NCBI GenBank assembly: GCA_963920665.1
Contig: OY987267.1
Span: 23,188,001 to 23,252,000 of the forward strand
Length of the DNA: 64,000 nucleotides
Reading direction: 5' to 3'
Source of the DNA: Straminergon stramineum
Lineage: Eukaryota; Streptophyta; Bryopsida; Hypnales; Calliergonaceae
Positions 1-10,858 of the stretch are shown piece by piece; positions within the stretch are counted from its first letter, which is position 1, and each line of letters opens with the position of its first letter. Below the pieces are notes generated by a model. That model was given only the letters and a program-made list of their open reading frames with translations. It searched no databases and was not told the DNA's origin. The position numbers and the translations under genes are program-made.

Positions 1-115
1 CGAAGGGGACTCAAAATTGAAGCCACCCTGTTGCGCGTTGCGTTCATCGTCCGTTTGGCCGACCAACTGCGATAATAAGCCCAGGCTCACCAAATCCAGT
101 CCCTAAATTCCTGAC

Positions 116-1190
116 CTAGAGGTCTTTAACCACGTCGTACGGAATGAGTGTCACGGTCTCCCTAAGTCTGGCACGAACCCGCCTTTGGCGCTTCAAATCC
201 ACTAATCTCCACGAGCAATTGGTAACGTTCGATTGCCAAGAAAAAAATGCAAAAGAGGTTTTTCCTTGACAACCTAAGACATATCTACTGTAGATTCAAG
301 TTCGTACAGTTCCACACATCTTTCCCATTGCAGTGCCCATACATCTGAAAAACGAATTGCTATTCCAAAGCTAACCTCTGAAATACGAACCTGCACTCAC
401 GAAGATCCATTAACAATATTCCAGAGACCTAAGCATCACGACGACCAAAACTAAAGCTATCGGACGCCATCCCTCCTCGAACAATCAAGCATCAAAAGTA
501 AGATATACAAATCAAACATAAGTCGCGCAAGCACCAATGACATAGTCCACCGCCGGCAGGTTTGATCGAGCAGCCTCTGAAGCAAGTCTTCACATCCTCA
601 ACGGAACGTGAACACCGACACAAGACATGCACGAATCTGAGCAAGAGCAAAGTCGGTACGGGCTTACCTGTTACTCTCAAGTTTTGCATGGATCCCGCGC
701 TGGCCCCAGCAAGGACCCTATCACAAGCTGCCTTGTAAACTTCGTCCGGAGTTCGAACTCTCCACCACGAAAATCGTGCTGCCAGTCCTTTGCTTCTCCC
801 GTCTCGTAAAGACCTGCCGCACGGGGTCCCGTTCAGCTGTTGCAGGCCACTTTGTTCGCGAATGCTCCCTCCACCAGACGGACAGGTCCTCAGTTCCTCA
901 GGCTGCGTAACGCTCTGGAGCAGGTGTCTTCCCGCTAGCTGCCATTGCAACCTCGAATCAGGCGTGTGCTTGCATTCCTTGCGAGACGGAGATGTCACCA
1001 TCCATGCACCCGGTCGTTGGTGAGGATGCCTTACCTTTCTTCTGCGAAGGACGACGGAAGGATCGTGCTCTTGCTTGGTTTGGGGGTAACTTTAACTTAA
1101 TTAAGTCGGAGGTGCAGACAGAATGCTTTTCCGCGTTGACCTTCAGTTGGTTTTTTTCTCACACGAGGAAGATGATGACCGACTGAGTGA
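116..1190 (-). other. Possible exons of an unidentified gene (weak)
   Basis: This stretch is GC-balanced, unlike the AT-rich DNA further in. On the minus strand an open frame runs from 1001 to 492; it contains a WWRVRTPDEVYKAACDRVL-type stretch and reaches a good donor (ACAG|GTAAGC, exon edge at 668). A second donor-like site (AAAG|GTAAGG) lies near 1037. After a pyrimidine-rich tract near 250, another minus-strand frame is open to a TAG at 116-118 and ends in PYDVVKDL. I could not join these pieces into one convincing protein and recognise no family. It may be the edge of a gene extending left of the window, 5'UTR and intron sequence, or chance openness in GC-balanced DNA. Confidence 0.22.
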
Positions 1191-1451
1191 AACGCGGGCG
1201 GGGCCACTGTGCAAAAACGTGTCGCTGTACTCGTATTGGCTTTTCAGTATGTTTTTTTGGAACGAATGAATTAAAAAATCTCTGCATGAGAGGGATGTCC
1301 ATCGGGAAAGCACCCCTCGCTGCTTCAATATTGTTGCAGTACAGTTTCAATGGGGATACAGTAGGGGTAGTCACAGTTCCTCCATCCTCTACATTTTCTG
1401 TGGAGAATGGGGACGTGCCTGTTAGCGGTTGGCTACCCCCGTGCGTTGTGA

Positions 1452-1555
1452 AAAGGAATCTTTTTGTTGGAAGAAATTTTGTACGCGTCCATTCTTCTGC
1501 TCCGGAGGAGAAGAATAGACGCATACAAAATTTCTTCCAACAAAAAGATTCCTTT
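1452..1555. repeat. Near-perfect 104-bp palindrome (hairpin)
   Basis: Bases 1452-1503 and 1504-1555 are reverse complements with 3 mismatches in 52 positions and no spacer; the centre is TCCGGA at 1501-1506. The arms begin AAAGGAATCTTTTTGTTGG. The few differences suggest a recent or actively homogenised foldback. It would extrude as a cruciform in DNA or fold as a long hairpin in RNA. Confidence 0.9.
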
Positions 1556-1621
1556 CGGCACTGTAGTTCCACTCCGCAATTGCCGTTTTCACCTCCGGTT
1601 GAAGCATACTTTACTCTGAAC

Positions 1622-2063
1622 TAAGGTAGACAAGCTTATTACCACCCTGATTTGCAATTTGACTATGTTGGGGCCATTTCCAAGAAGGTAAAATATTTTT
1701 CATAGATGTGTGCTTGTTTCATGAGTCGAACTCAAGTGGAATTATAATTTTCTGATCAAATTGTAATTTCTATGAATTTTTGAAGTGGTCTGCCCTGAAA
1801 TGACAAAACCGTTTGTAAACTAGAGTCATAAATGTCCTAGAAACAACCTAAAACCGCCATTTCTTGTATTTATTAGCATTTGGGAATTGACCAATAAAGG
1901 AGTGACACGATACCCTAAATGACATTAATTCTCTGATTTTGTCAGAATCTGAAGCAAATTTGACTAATTTCTGGACAGATTTTGTTGCTTAAACGAACGG
2001 AATTGAGGCCAATTATAGAGTGATGGAATTAGGATGCAGACGGAATTGGGCAGGTCTACCTTA
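1622..2063 (+). mobile_element. TA-flanked inverted-repeat element (TAAGGTAGAC family), copy A
   Basis: Starts TAAGGTAGACAAGC and ends GGCAGGTCTACCTTA, so the ends are inverted repeats with TA at both boundaries. The interior aligns along its length with the reverse complement of 22701-23121: shared CCACCCTGATT, then GAATTATAATTTTC, then AGTGGTCTGCCCT, then TAGAGTCATAAATG. About 442 bp, no coding capacity. It sits inside the larger foldback at 1327-2325. TA at both ends would fit a TA target duplication, but no empty site is available here. Confidence 0.75.
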
Positions 2064-2289
2064 CAGCCCATCAAGTCATGTGCTTGGACCCCGGAAATCA
2101 ACAAAGTAACCAGCATCCCTTTCCGAGGTAAAATATTCTCAGTCCTCCATTTCTCCACCCTTGTATGACGAAAAAGGGGTGTCACAGTTCCTCCACCTGA
2201 GAATGAACCGCATTGGCTCCCCATTCACCGGTCGATCTTCCATTTCTCCATGGAAAATGCAGAGGATGAATGAATTGTGACTACCCTTA

Positions 2290-2800
2290 GTATGCCCTGT
2301 GGCTGGCCATTGCCGCAATATTATTAAATAAAAGTAAAAGTAATTTTCTAATTCATAAAAACTTTGAAATTTAATACCATATTGTGAGTTGAAACACCAC
2401 GAAACAAAGTTTGTGTGCCAACAGTGTTAGAGTGAGCATGAAAATGCAAGCATGTGAGCCTTGAGGGCATATGTATAACAATATAAGTGGATATATTTCC
2501 TTATTTCCTACAACCATTGAAGCCTTGAAGGTACTTATAATATAGGCATCTATAACATAGTTAGATTATTATCATAGAAGGTTTCTATAATATAGGTGTA
2601 TAATTAGTCATCTAGGCTTATGGGCTCAAATTCCTAAGCTCACATAATAGCAACCCTCATTTGTGCATCCCTTCTCATAGAGAGCCTTCTATGCATACCA
2701 AAAATACAACGGGGGGATACAAGGTTCTTGTCCGAAGACCTCACCGTAACAAAATAAACAAAACAAATGGCCTCATCTAAGGTATCTATATCTATACAAT
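2290..2800 (+). repeat. Dispersed repeat R1, copy 1 (interrupted)
   Basis: Shares an ordered series of blocks with 2815-3040, 19195-19425 and 53010-53265: AAAATAAAAGTAAAAGTAAT, AATTCATAAAAACTTTGAAA, CAAAGTTTGTGTGCC, GAGAGCCTTCTATG, ATACCAAAAATACAAC, and a tail ending CCGTAACAAAATAAACAAAAC. A 233-bp element (2423-2655) splits it. No protein or tRNA-like promoter boxes were recognised, so the repeat class is unknown. Confidence 0.6.
2423..2655 (-). mobile_element. Small inverted-repeat element (GGTTGCTATTATG family), copy 1
   Basis: The right end reads, on the minus strand, GGTTGCTATTATGTGAGCTT, identical to the left end of the element at 24930-25171. The left end (GTGTTAGAGTGAGC) matches that element's other terminus. 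The interior is rich in TATAATATAGG-like motifs. It interrupts R1 copy 1. Non-coding, MITE-like; superfamily unknown. Confidence 0.65.
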
Positions 2801-2814
2801 TATGATTTGTACCT

Positions 2815-3040
2815 TTGCATGAGACAATGAATAAAATGAAAGTAAAAGTGATTTTTTAATTCAGAAAAACTTTGAAATTCAATATCTTTTCTAGTATAAG
2901 CCAGAACGCCACAAAACAAAGTCTATGCACCCCTCCTTTCCAAGAGCTTTGCAACAATGCCAAGAATGCAACTTAGATATGCACAGTTCCTAAAATCTTA
3001 CTATAACAAAAAAAAATAGCCTAAATTAAATTACCCAAAA
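2815..3040 (+). repeat. Dispersed repeat R1, copy 2
   Basis: Direct neighbour of R1 copy 1, with the same block order (AAAGTAAAAGTGATTTTTTAA, CTTTGAAATTCAATA, GCACCCCTCC, CCAAGAATGCAACT, TTACTATAACAAAA). More AT-rich than the copy at 53 kb. Boundaries approximate. Confidence 0.55.
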
Positions 3041-4740
3041 GAGACGATTTTCAACCCCCCCTTCTTGCAAAAGTCCTCAACAAAAACCTCCCCAGAACAT
3101 TGGATGAAAAAACATTTCTTCTAGAGGTGTTAAATGTCATGTAAAGGTTAGGAGCAAGGCTCTCAAGTATTTCAAGACTAAAAAAAAAAGAAAAGAACTC
3201 TTGTTCCTTTTATAGGAAACAACATGTCAAATAGAGAGACCTTCCCCTTCCTTTATGATAGATTATATATACAACAAGGAGGCTCTAAAAATGTTTACTA
3301 AAGGAAAGTTACATACTTCTTTTTCCAATGTATTAGTGGTGAATATATCAAGAACCAAGAGCTTTTTGAACCTAATGCAATTATTCAAACTTCAAACTCA
3401 TAACTATTTCCACAAAGATCCAAAAAATATAAAACTATTTGGATTACATGCCTATTCCATTTTTTTTCAAGAACAATTTTTCAAAAAATATTTCAAGCAA
3501 TCAAACTTTCCAAAATTGAAAATCAGCTTGTAGATGGTTACTATATGGACCTCCACCTTAAATTAACCATGACCCCATGGCCATTGGAATTTTTTAACCT
3601 TTACTAGATAAATGTAATAGTTTGCCTATAATTTTGGAGTAGTTAATTTTGTTTTTTTATGACTTCATCAAGATAATTTGGAGTCTTTAATTTTGAAATA
3701 CAAATTCCAAATTTCAAAATCCGTTTTTCATCCATAGTAAATAATTTTCATCCATAGTAAAGAAACATTTTTTTCTCAAGAGCCTACTTACAATAAAGAT
3801 TGAAATTATAGTAATTTTTGGGGTTAGCCTTCAACCTTTGAGTTTTACAAATGACCAAATGTAGATGAATAACACTCTTTATTATATATTCCACTTACTT
3901 ATCGTATGGGCAAATTCGTCTCATCACCAATAGGGGCACTTAGCAAGTACAACACTTGGCACAATGCACTCTATAGAGCTATGTGGGATGTCAACAATGG
4001 ATAAAAAATAGAAATATACAAAATTAAATAAAAATTGGAAGGTGGATATGTATGCCTCTGCATATACGATGAGTGCACTTTAGTAAGTGCACTTTGTTTA
4101 GTGCAAAAATGACAAATTGACTAGGCCCTTCAAAATGTTCTCCAAATAGTCCTTGTTGTACCATTGTCAAATTAATAGACAAACCAAAAATAAGTCTAGC
4201 CAACTAATTCCTATATTTTTATTGCGATTGGTCAATACAATATTTATGTGAATACATTTAGTACACAAAGGTAGCAAACAAGAGGTTGGTAGGCTTGGCA
4301 AATGTAGATGTAGATGTAGAATTATGCCATGGTAATTTTACCATAGTAGGGCAAGGATGCTCTAAAAGTGTGGCTAATAATTAGACTATATCACATGCAT
4401 AAATTTCTTAGACTTTTCTAAAAGTCTTTTAATGGTGCGGCAACATGAAATCTATGTTGCAAGCCCACACATGTTACAACTAATACAACAAGCCACACTC
4501 TATCCTTGCTATAGACACTTTCAAACTAGTTCAAAGATCATTTGGAAGTTTTTATGCATAAATTAGATGTCAATAATTGTTTGAAACAAAATTGCCAATC
4601 CTTCTTACATTTTTAAAATAATAAAGTCAAACATGTATTTTTTTTTCATTTTTGGTATTATTAAAAAAAGAGGAGGCTTGGCATTGACAAAGGTCCCGTT
4701 AGGAAGTTTGAATAGTTACCTTACTTGAATAGTAAGGTAC

Positions 4741-4926
4741 ATTGAATAGGGGTATTAAGGGGACCAAAAAATTAAAGGGACTTATTGTGGAAAATTGTAG
4801 ATGTTTGAAACATGATGTATATCCCCCCGGATACTTCAATAACTATTGATATACAATAAAGATAGATATTTCCATAGTGTGAAATGTTGATTAATTAGTA
4901 TGGGTCCCTTAAAATCCCTATTCAGT
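4741..4926. mobile_element. Small inverted-repeat element
   Basis: The left arm ATTGAATAGGGGTATTAAGG (from 4741) pairs with the right arm GGGTCCCTTAAAATCCCTAT (from 4902), which reverse-complements to a TGAATAGGGATTTTAAGGG-type sequence. Arms of about 25 bp enclose about 135 bp of AT-rich DNA. MITE-like; target duplication not resolved. Confidence 0.55.
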
Positions 4927-6825
4927 GTAGTGGTATTAGGGCACTAATTCTTAGAATAATTGAGTAACTTGGACTATATTTAGGTGCATTCTTGTTTTTA
5001 ATAATTTGAGCACTTAATTTTTTCTACATTATACAAGGGTGACTTGCACCTCGCTTGTTGAAAGGCTTGAAAAATAATCTTCTACTATTTGAACCTTTGG
5101 AAAAGTTGGCATGCATGTTTATAACTATTCATAATTGCATTTGGTCAAAAAAGACAAACTCTTTTTTTGTGAATATATGAGATATAAGACCCTTCAGTCA
5201 TTTTGCACAAGAAAAAATTGTTGTTTTCTAAAAGGTTGAACTTTAATTGAAGAGATTTCAAAATCTGAAGATCAAAGTCTTTGAAAATTGGAGGATAGAC
5301 TAATTTGATATTGATAAATGAGATCCTACAATGAGATTGTTCAAAAAAATTCTAAAGAATTATACATTAATTTTAGAAACAAAACTTTGGGGGTGATTTT
5401 GGAGAAAAGAGAATCTTTGGGGATTTAGGGATTAATCAAATGAAATTTATGGTAAAGTCAACTTTTGCAAAGTACAAAAAATGCAAGATTCTCATTTGGA
5501 GATTTGGAAATTTGAGAATTATATTTTGAATGATGAAGTAAATGTTTCAATTAGACATTTAAAATCTTCAATAAATTAATCATAATTGAATCAACTATTA
5601 TTCAATGAAATATAAACCCAAATGTTTATTTTAAATTTTAATGTCCTCTTAAAATCTCTAAGAATCATTGAATTAATATAAATTTTTTTCTAAATCTCAA
5701 TGTATTGAAGATTTTTGATATGCATGTATTCAAAGATACGTCCACACAAAGCTAGGTACATTCACACATGCATCAATATATCCCCATATCCTTTGTTGCA
5801 GTTGCACACACACATAAGGTTATCTTCTTTGTATTTTAAAAACATTGCCAATAATTATGTGACTATGCTCAAAAAACCAACCACATTGATCATTTACAAT
5901 TTTAGAAATTCATTGAAGTCATGTAAAAATTCAAATATTAGTTGCAATGGAAGTATGGCCTATAATCCCTTCATTTTATAAGAAATTGTCAATATTTTAT
6001 ATTCTTATAACAAGTATTATTTTTGCACATTCAACAACATACATCTCCACCTCCTATCTTCCTTTATGAAATGAAAAATAACTTTAAAGAGAATAATTGT
6101 TACAAATATAATACAACATCCTAAATCCCTAAGCACTTTGGAGACTATTTTCAAAACTTTTGATTGAATGCTTGATCAAATGCATAGTGTCCCTTGGTTT
6201 CAATAAAAAATTTCATTCATCCAATTTTTTCATCGTTCCTATGATATTTAAGTAGTACTTGAATAGCATAGATTATCATTTTTTTTAATATATATAGCAT
6301 ATGAAAAGTATGTCGATTTAAAATTCTTTGTTCTTTTAGTTCTATTAATGACCTTCCAAAATGATTTTTAGAGCTTTGCAATGATGACTCTATTGCAACA
6401 TTTCATTTATCTAAAATTGAAAATATCCAAGATGTAATTATTTCTAGAAGTATTTTTTAATTTTTGGTTTCAAATTAGTTTTATAAATATTGGTGATAGC
6501 AATTGTAAATCTAAAAGGATAAATGTTATTCATAATTTCCATTCTACAACTTTTGTTTACAAATAAATACAAAATTTTGTCTTAAATTTTTTTGTTGAAA
6601 AAAATTAAAAAATTAAAAAATATATATAATCAAAACTTCAAATCAAGAGATGAGTTATATATGGTAATTAGGATTGTTCCCAAAAGAATTTTATTTTTAA
6701 TTCATATAGGTAATGTGACTTGCCATTTTGAATAGAGTGATGAAGTTATTTCCATTCATTAGTGAGTATAAAAATTGTAGATAGAAGTTCAATTCTTCAT
6801 CCAAATTTATGCATTTTCATTGTAA

Positions 6826-6926
6826 TATGGAGATATCATCACATTATTTTTAAGAAAGTATATGGAGATATCACCACATTATTTTTAAGAAAGTGTATGG
6901 AGATATTATCACATTTTAAGAAAGTG
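6826..6926 (+). repeat. 35-bp tandem repeat, about three units
   Basis: TATGGAGATATCAYCACATT followed by ATTTTTAAGAAAGT repeats at 6826, 6861 and 6896; the third unit is shortened by an internal deletion. Confidence 0.85.
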
Positions 6927-7099
6927 TTGGAATGGATTTCGTTATTTCATTCATTTAAAATTTTCTACAAATACAATTCTTAATGTAAAACTTTGCATGT
7001 TGGAGAATCTTCCAATTCTTCATTGGTCCAAATTGCAATCAGTGAAAAATTACCACAAATAAATTCCCAATTTGGCCCTACGAATGATCACTTATTTAG

Positions 7100-7342
7100 G
7101 GCTGGGTGGATTAACCCCCTCACTTGTCCCCCCAAGTCAATCCAAGGGTGCATGTAAAAAAAAGACCCCTTATTTTGTGCTTCATTAATTTATCTTCTAT
7201 ACCACAAGCTCCTACTGAAGCTGATTTGAGGCCTCTGGTGGCAAATATGAAATCAAAATTTGCAAATTTTATCATGCGTGACCAATACAAAATTTCAGGG
7301 TTTTCCCTTGGGGCGAGTGAGGAGGTCAATCCACCCCGGCCA
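7100..7342. mobile_element. MITE with about 30-bp inverted termini and 7-bp target duplication
   Basis: The left end GGCTGGGTGGATTAACCCCC and the right end (minus strand) TGGCCGGGGTGGATTGACCT are inverted repeats that continue through CTCACTYG. The element is flanked on both sides by TATTTAG (7093-7099 and 7343-7349), which looks like a target-site duplication. Length about 243 bp. Open frames on both strands are by-products of the symmetry. The duplication length would suit an hAT-like origin (usually 8 bp), but that is inference. Confidence 0.75.
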
Positions 7343-7479
7343 TATTTAGAGGGTCAAACTTGGAAGGTAATAATCTGAAGGCTGAACTTCTGCCCAAAGC
7401 CGGGTAAGCTACTTAGGTCCAAGCAATTAATATCCGGGAATCCTGGACTTTCCAGCTTTGCTGGAGATGCTCTTTTTTT

Positions 7480-8070
7480 ATTTACTTGGACAATCGGGAG
7501 TTCGGGAGTTCGAGAGTTCGGGACGCGAGACGTTAAACACCCCCATAGAGGAGCTTTTCACGCGACCTGAGCCGCGCCTCAGCTCCGTCGCTGCCCAGAC
7601 AAACTTCACGAAGTTTCTCGTCGTCGAGGCTCATACCCGGCTCGGGTCCTTCCCTTCTCCCACTTTCAGAGGTCCTTTGCTGCCTTACCGTCACTGCATC
7701 TTCCCGCCTTCCCCATCTAGAAACCCAAAATTGGAATGTCTAAGGAGAGTGTAGGACGGAGGGTCTGGAGACCGGGGCCGGGATCCCACTCCGGATCTCG
7801 TGGGCCGGGTGCCAGGGACGGAGTCGAGCAAGGCAGGCTGGCAAGGGCCCCACTGCGATTGCCATGCAGGCCTCCCCTTCAGCTCGAAGGGAGGTAATTA
7901 ATTAACGACTCGCGGGGTCAGCTCACCCCGGCCCCCCGGGAGGGGCTTTTAACGATGCTGTTACCTGACGGCACTGAGCATGTGCACCTGCTCCTGCACC
8001 GCTCGTGCCCCTTCCCCCCCACCCCACCCCCTTATTATAGGAAATCCCCTCCCCTCCTCCCGGGCCAAAG
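7480..8070. other. GC-rich segment without recognised gene
   Basis: Begins with short direct repeats of GGGAGTTC/GAGAGTTC (7496-7520), then CpG-rich sequence with C-runs. A plus-strand frame is open from 7458 to 7754 but shows no family features. It could be an undecayed repeat or a gene-end region. Confidence 0.4.
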
Positions 8071-8810
8071 TGTACAGACAATGAGAGTCCATGGGCCCAT
8101 CGGAAGCTAAAGTCTGCCGACTCCTGCGTTCCGACTCCTGTGCCGCGACTACCGAGCTCCGACTACTGTTCTCCGACTACCCTCGTTGAACTGGGCGTTT
8201 CGTTTTCGTGACTATCCAAAATCACTTTACATTACAAAGCAAACTTGAGAGAAATGTGGCACCGCAGTCCGTGTGGAGAAACATTCACAGCAATTGTCCT
8301 GGCAATTGTACCTTGCTTCACTACTTCTGTGACCCATTATTGGCCTTACATGCAACGAGGTCAATACACCCTGTGAATACAAGAAAAGTCCAACTACTAC
8401 GCCCGGACAAGGGATTCTTCCCGCCCTCTCGCGCCGATTACAGAGACTGAGAGTCAAAGAGGCCCATCAGAAGCTAACTCTAGCCTAGTGGGCTCAGTCT
8501 GTCGGAGCGCCCAGATTACAGTATCCTTCTGCTCGCCGGACTGGGCGTTAATTTCAAGGTCGTAACTTCAGCTTAATTATCTAAACCCCCTTAGCATTTC
8601 GAAACCAACTTAGAGACGTGTGGCGCCGCACTCCGTGTGGAGAAAAGATTCACAGCAAGTGGCAGAGTCTGTGCACAGTGTTATCGCCACGCGCAAAACC
8701 TTTGCGCCTGTACGTCGAGGAAGCCTCGGCAAGCACGGTTTTTCACCCCACGATCGATCGAATTGCTGCCCCGCCACGAAACTCAATGCACTAGGTTGCA
8801 ATCACATCGT
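8071..8810 (+). repeat. Tandem duplication, unit about 362 bp, GC-rich
   Basis: 8071-8300 and about 8438-8662 are direct repeats: ATGAGAGTCCATGGGCCCAT versus CTGAGAGTCAAAGAGGCCCA, then GAACTGGGCGTTTCG versus GGACTGGGCGTTAAT, then GTGGCACCGCAGTCCGTGTG versus GTGGCGCCGCACTCCGTGTG followed by GAGAAA and ATTCACAGCAA. Inside unit 1 is a shorter run of CCGACTCCTG/CCGACTACTG motifs (8117-8180). No gene recognised; both units keep CpGs, unlike the AT-rich repeats nearby. Confidence 0.7.
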
Positions 8811-9078
8811 TGGAGCTCAGGCATCGTCGCCCTGCCCAGCTTGACTTTCTAGTCCAGAACGCGTAAGTCGGGTGTGCCCCTATTCTTTATCATTAATTAT
8901 GCATTGATGCGCAAGTGTGGCGTGCTGCCTGGTATCGCATTTTACAAGGTAGGCGAATTTGTGTACGTGGTACTGACAAGTGCTCATTCGTGTTTGCTGG
9001 CAACTGGAATTGGGGGGGCTCAGTGCAAGCTTATTGAGTAGTCGATCGGTGCGAGGAAAGATTGATTGCCGGTGAGGG

Positions 9079-9204
9079 ATGGCGGAGCCGATAGCGCAGG
9101 TACGTAGCTTGTGCCCACAATGTCGGTCACCTGTTAGATATGTCAAGGGTTTGGATTCTGAGCTTGAAGCTGCTCTAGATATTTGTGCGACAGGGCGTAT
9201 ATGA
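9079..9204 (+). CDS. Small open frame with CPQCRSP motif (uncertain)
   Basis: A 41-residue frame starts ATGGCGGAGCCG at 9079 and stops with TGA at 9202-9204; an in-frame TGA lies directly upstream. It contains CPQCRSPVRYVKGLDSELE, with a CxxC pair reminiscent of the last zinc-ligand pair of RING-type fingers, but the other ligands are absent. A donor-like CAG|GTACGT occurs after the seventh codon, so the frame could instead be a short first exon read on into an intron. Unidentified; it may be a gene fragment or chance. Confidence 0.25.
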   Translation: MAEPIAQVRSLCPQCRSPVRYVKGLDSELEAALDICATGRI

Positions 9205-10052
9205 GTGGATGTCTGTGACGTTGCGACTTATCCCACAGTACAGTACAGTCCATCTTACCATCAGTGTCCTAGTATTAGTTTATATTCGCACCATGAATTT
9301 CCTACCTGTTTTGTGAAGAGAACTCTGCTTGGACCGGTTTGCGTCGAAGTGGTCCTCTTACCAGATGGATATGGTAATAGTTTTAGTTTGGGGAAGGTGA
9401 AACTAGGTATTAGCTGTACTGAATCGTCGACGTCGGTAAATGGGTGGAGATTCACGACATTTGCACTTTCAAGGCAGGCGCTTGAAAACCTGAGCCTATT
9501 CCAGTCCTAATTTGGATTGAAAGCTTTGTGCAAACGAGTGTCACAATTCTGGGGCTATGAATTGATGTAACGAGTTCTGTCTTCTTTTTTGAAGATTTTT
9601 GCTGCTTGGTGTCACGATTTGGGGGGCTTCGAATTACACCATTGTAGTGAAATTGACGTTAGTATTTAATTTGAGTGTGACACTTACATCGTACTTCAAT
9701 GTGCACACCTAGGGCATGATGCCAAGTCCAGTGTGCAAGGCTACCATGAAACTGTCGCATTCGCCAGTTGAAAGATGACAAAATCCCATAGTTCATTTCC
9801 GGATTCCATTGAGTTGAACACCGTGACATTATATTTGATAACATAGTCAATTTCATTGAAATGGCGGCATTCCATGTGCCATTTTTCAGAACGGACATTT
9901 TGAAAAGATATAGGTTCTCGATATCTAGGACCCTTACAGATTTTAGAAATTTAGAACCGGTATAGATTTCAGACCGCGCGATCTAAACTATCTGTGATGT
10001 TTCTAAATTGTAGACATCTATGACTGATATAGATTTATAACATCGAGGATTG

Positions 10053-10150
10053 ATCTAGATTTCAGACCGCACTGTCTAAACCTTAAAAGTGCCAAAGTAG
10101 TGGAATGACCCGTCAATTTAATGGAATTCCGCCATTTTAATAATTGACCA
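10053..10150 (+). repeat. Dispersed repeat R3, copy 1
   Basis: Contains AAAGTGCCAAAGTAGTGGAA (10086-10105), identical to 10803-10822 and similar to 46052-46071, followed within 40 bp by an AATTCC/CAATTT block. Preceded by TAGATTTCAG, as the other copies are preceded by TAGATTTACATTTCAG or TAGATTCACGTTTCAG. Confidence 0.6.
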
Positions 10151-10770
10151 TTAACGCTCTTGACCATTTTCTTATCCGGAATCTCAAAATACGGGCCATA
10201 TAAGTAGAGGTAGGCTAACAAGCAAGCATTGAATATGAAGTGCATAGCTCTGTCTTTGTATCTTTCCCTCTCTAGTATTATGGTGTCTTCTTTTGTAAAC
10301 GCGTGATGAAATAGTCCTAAAATGTGAAGTAAAGCATCGGAACGGAAATTATAGCATCCCACGCCGGCCACTGACTCCTCTGGCTCTACTCTCACGAAAC
10401 TTTGTCCGTAACATTGTTGTTGGTATATGGACACGGATGGAGTCATGGGCCTGCTAGAATGTTAACGAGTGTAGACCTATTCCGATCTTCATATGGTAAA
10501 ATGAATCACAGTGTCGATTCTGAAGCCCAGCCAGGCCAGGTGTGTGAAGTAATTAATCCCCACAACGTAGTCGAGAAGCGCTTCAACGTTGTTCCTGTTA
10601 CCCGAGTGATCAGATGCCCTATTGTCAATTTCTTTAAATGACTGAGCATATTTCATTTCAGTGTTGTGCACTGAGCATATTCTGGTCCATGCACGGTGAA
10701 GGGTCCATGCTCAGTGAATGGGAAGTCTACACGACACGACACGACACATAGCTCTAAGGACTGCCACAAG

Positions 10771-10858
10771 TATAGATTTACATTTCAGGCAGCACGTTTT
10801 GAAAAGTGCCAAAGTAGTGGAAACTACGAATTCAACGAAATTGACAGTCACCTACGTG
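10771..10858 (+). repeat. Dispersed repeat R3, copy 2, abutting the transporter start codon
   Basis: Runs TAGATTTACATTTCAGGCAG, AAAGTGCCAAAGTAGTGGAA and GAATTCAACGAAATTGACAG and ends at the proposed start codon of the transporter (10859). The same three blocks occur in order in hexokinase intron 4 (46023-46095). It probably supplies 5'UTR sequence to the transporter mRNA. Confidence 0.6.

Larger units (their letters stand above)
1327..2325. mobile_element. Composite foldback element with a nested TA-flanked element
   Basis: The left part (about 1327-1413) and the right part (about 2226-2325) are diverged inverted copies. Both carry GGGTAGTCACA, then CATCCTCT, CATTTTC and TGGAGAA in the same order when one is reverse-complemented. 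Between them lie a 104-bp palindrome (1452-1555) and a separate inverted-repeat element (1622-2063). Short open frames in either direction here are consequences of the palindromic sequence. No transposase is seen. The outer edges are approximate. Confidence 0.55.
3041..7090. other. AT-rich intergenic DNA
   Basis: No exon chain with conserved protein features was found on either strand. Apart from the two small repeats listed within it (4741-4926, 6826-6926) I see only AT-rich, low-complexity sequence. Confidence 0.6.
9205..10858. other. Region upstream of the transporter gene, with R3 repeats
   Basis: About 1.65 kb without a supported gene. It holds a direct repeat of TAGATTTCAGACCGC (from 9963 and from 10056), the R3 repeats listed separately, a doubled ACTGAGCATAT (10641 to 10680) and a CACGA pentamer run at about 10731-10748. 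Promoter and 5'UTR of the transporter should lie here, but I could not place a TATA box or a transcription start. Confidence 0.45.

Noticed and set aside
1159..1624. Open frames of 137-145 codons on both strands
   Set aside because: They cross the 104-bp palindrome and encode mirror-image peptides (NLFVGRNF and NFFQQKDSF), as expected of a foldback element rather than a gene.
7120..7378. Open frames on both strands at 7.1-7.4 kb
   Set aside because: They lie within a MITE with inverted termini and a target duplication.
10718..10858. Upstream in-frame ATG that would lengthen the transporter by 47 residues
   Set aside because: The extra sequence is read through dispersed repeat R3 and a CACGA run, and the family normally starts close to the position used here.
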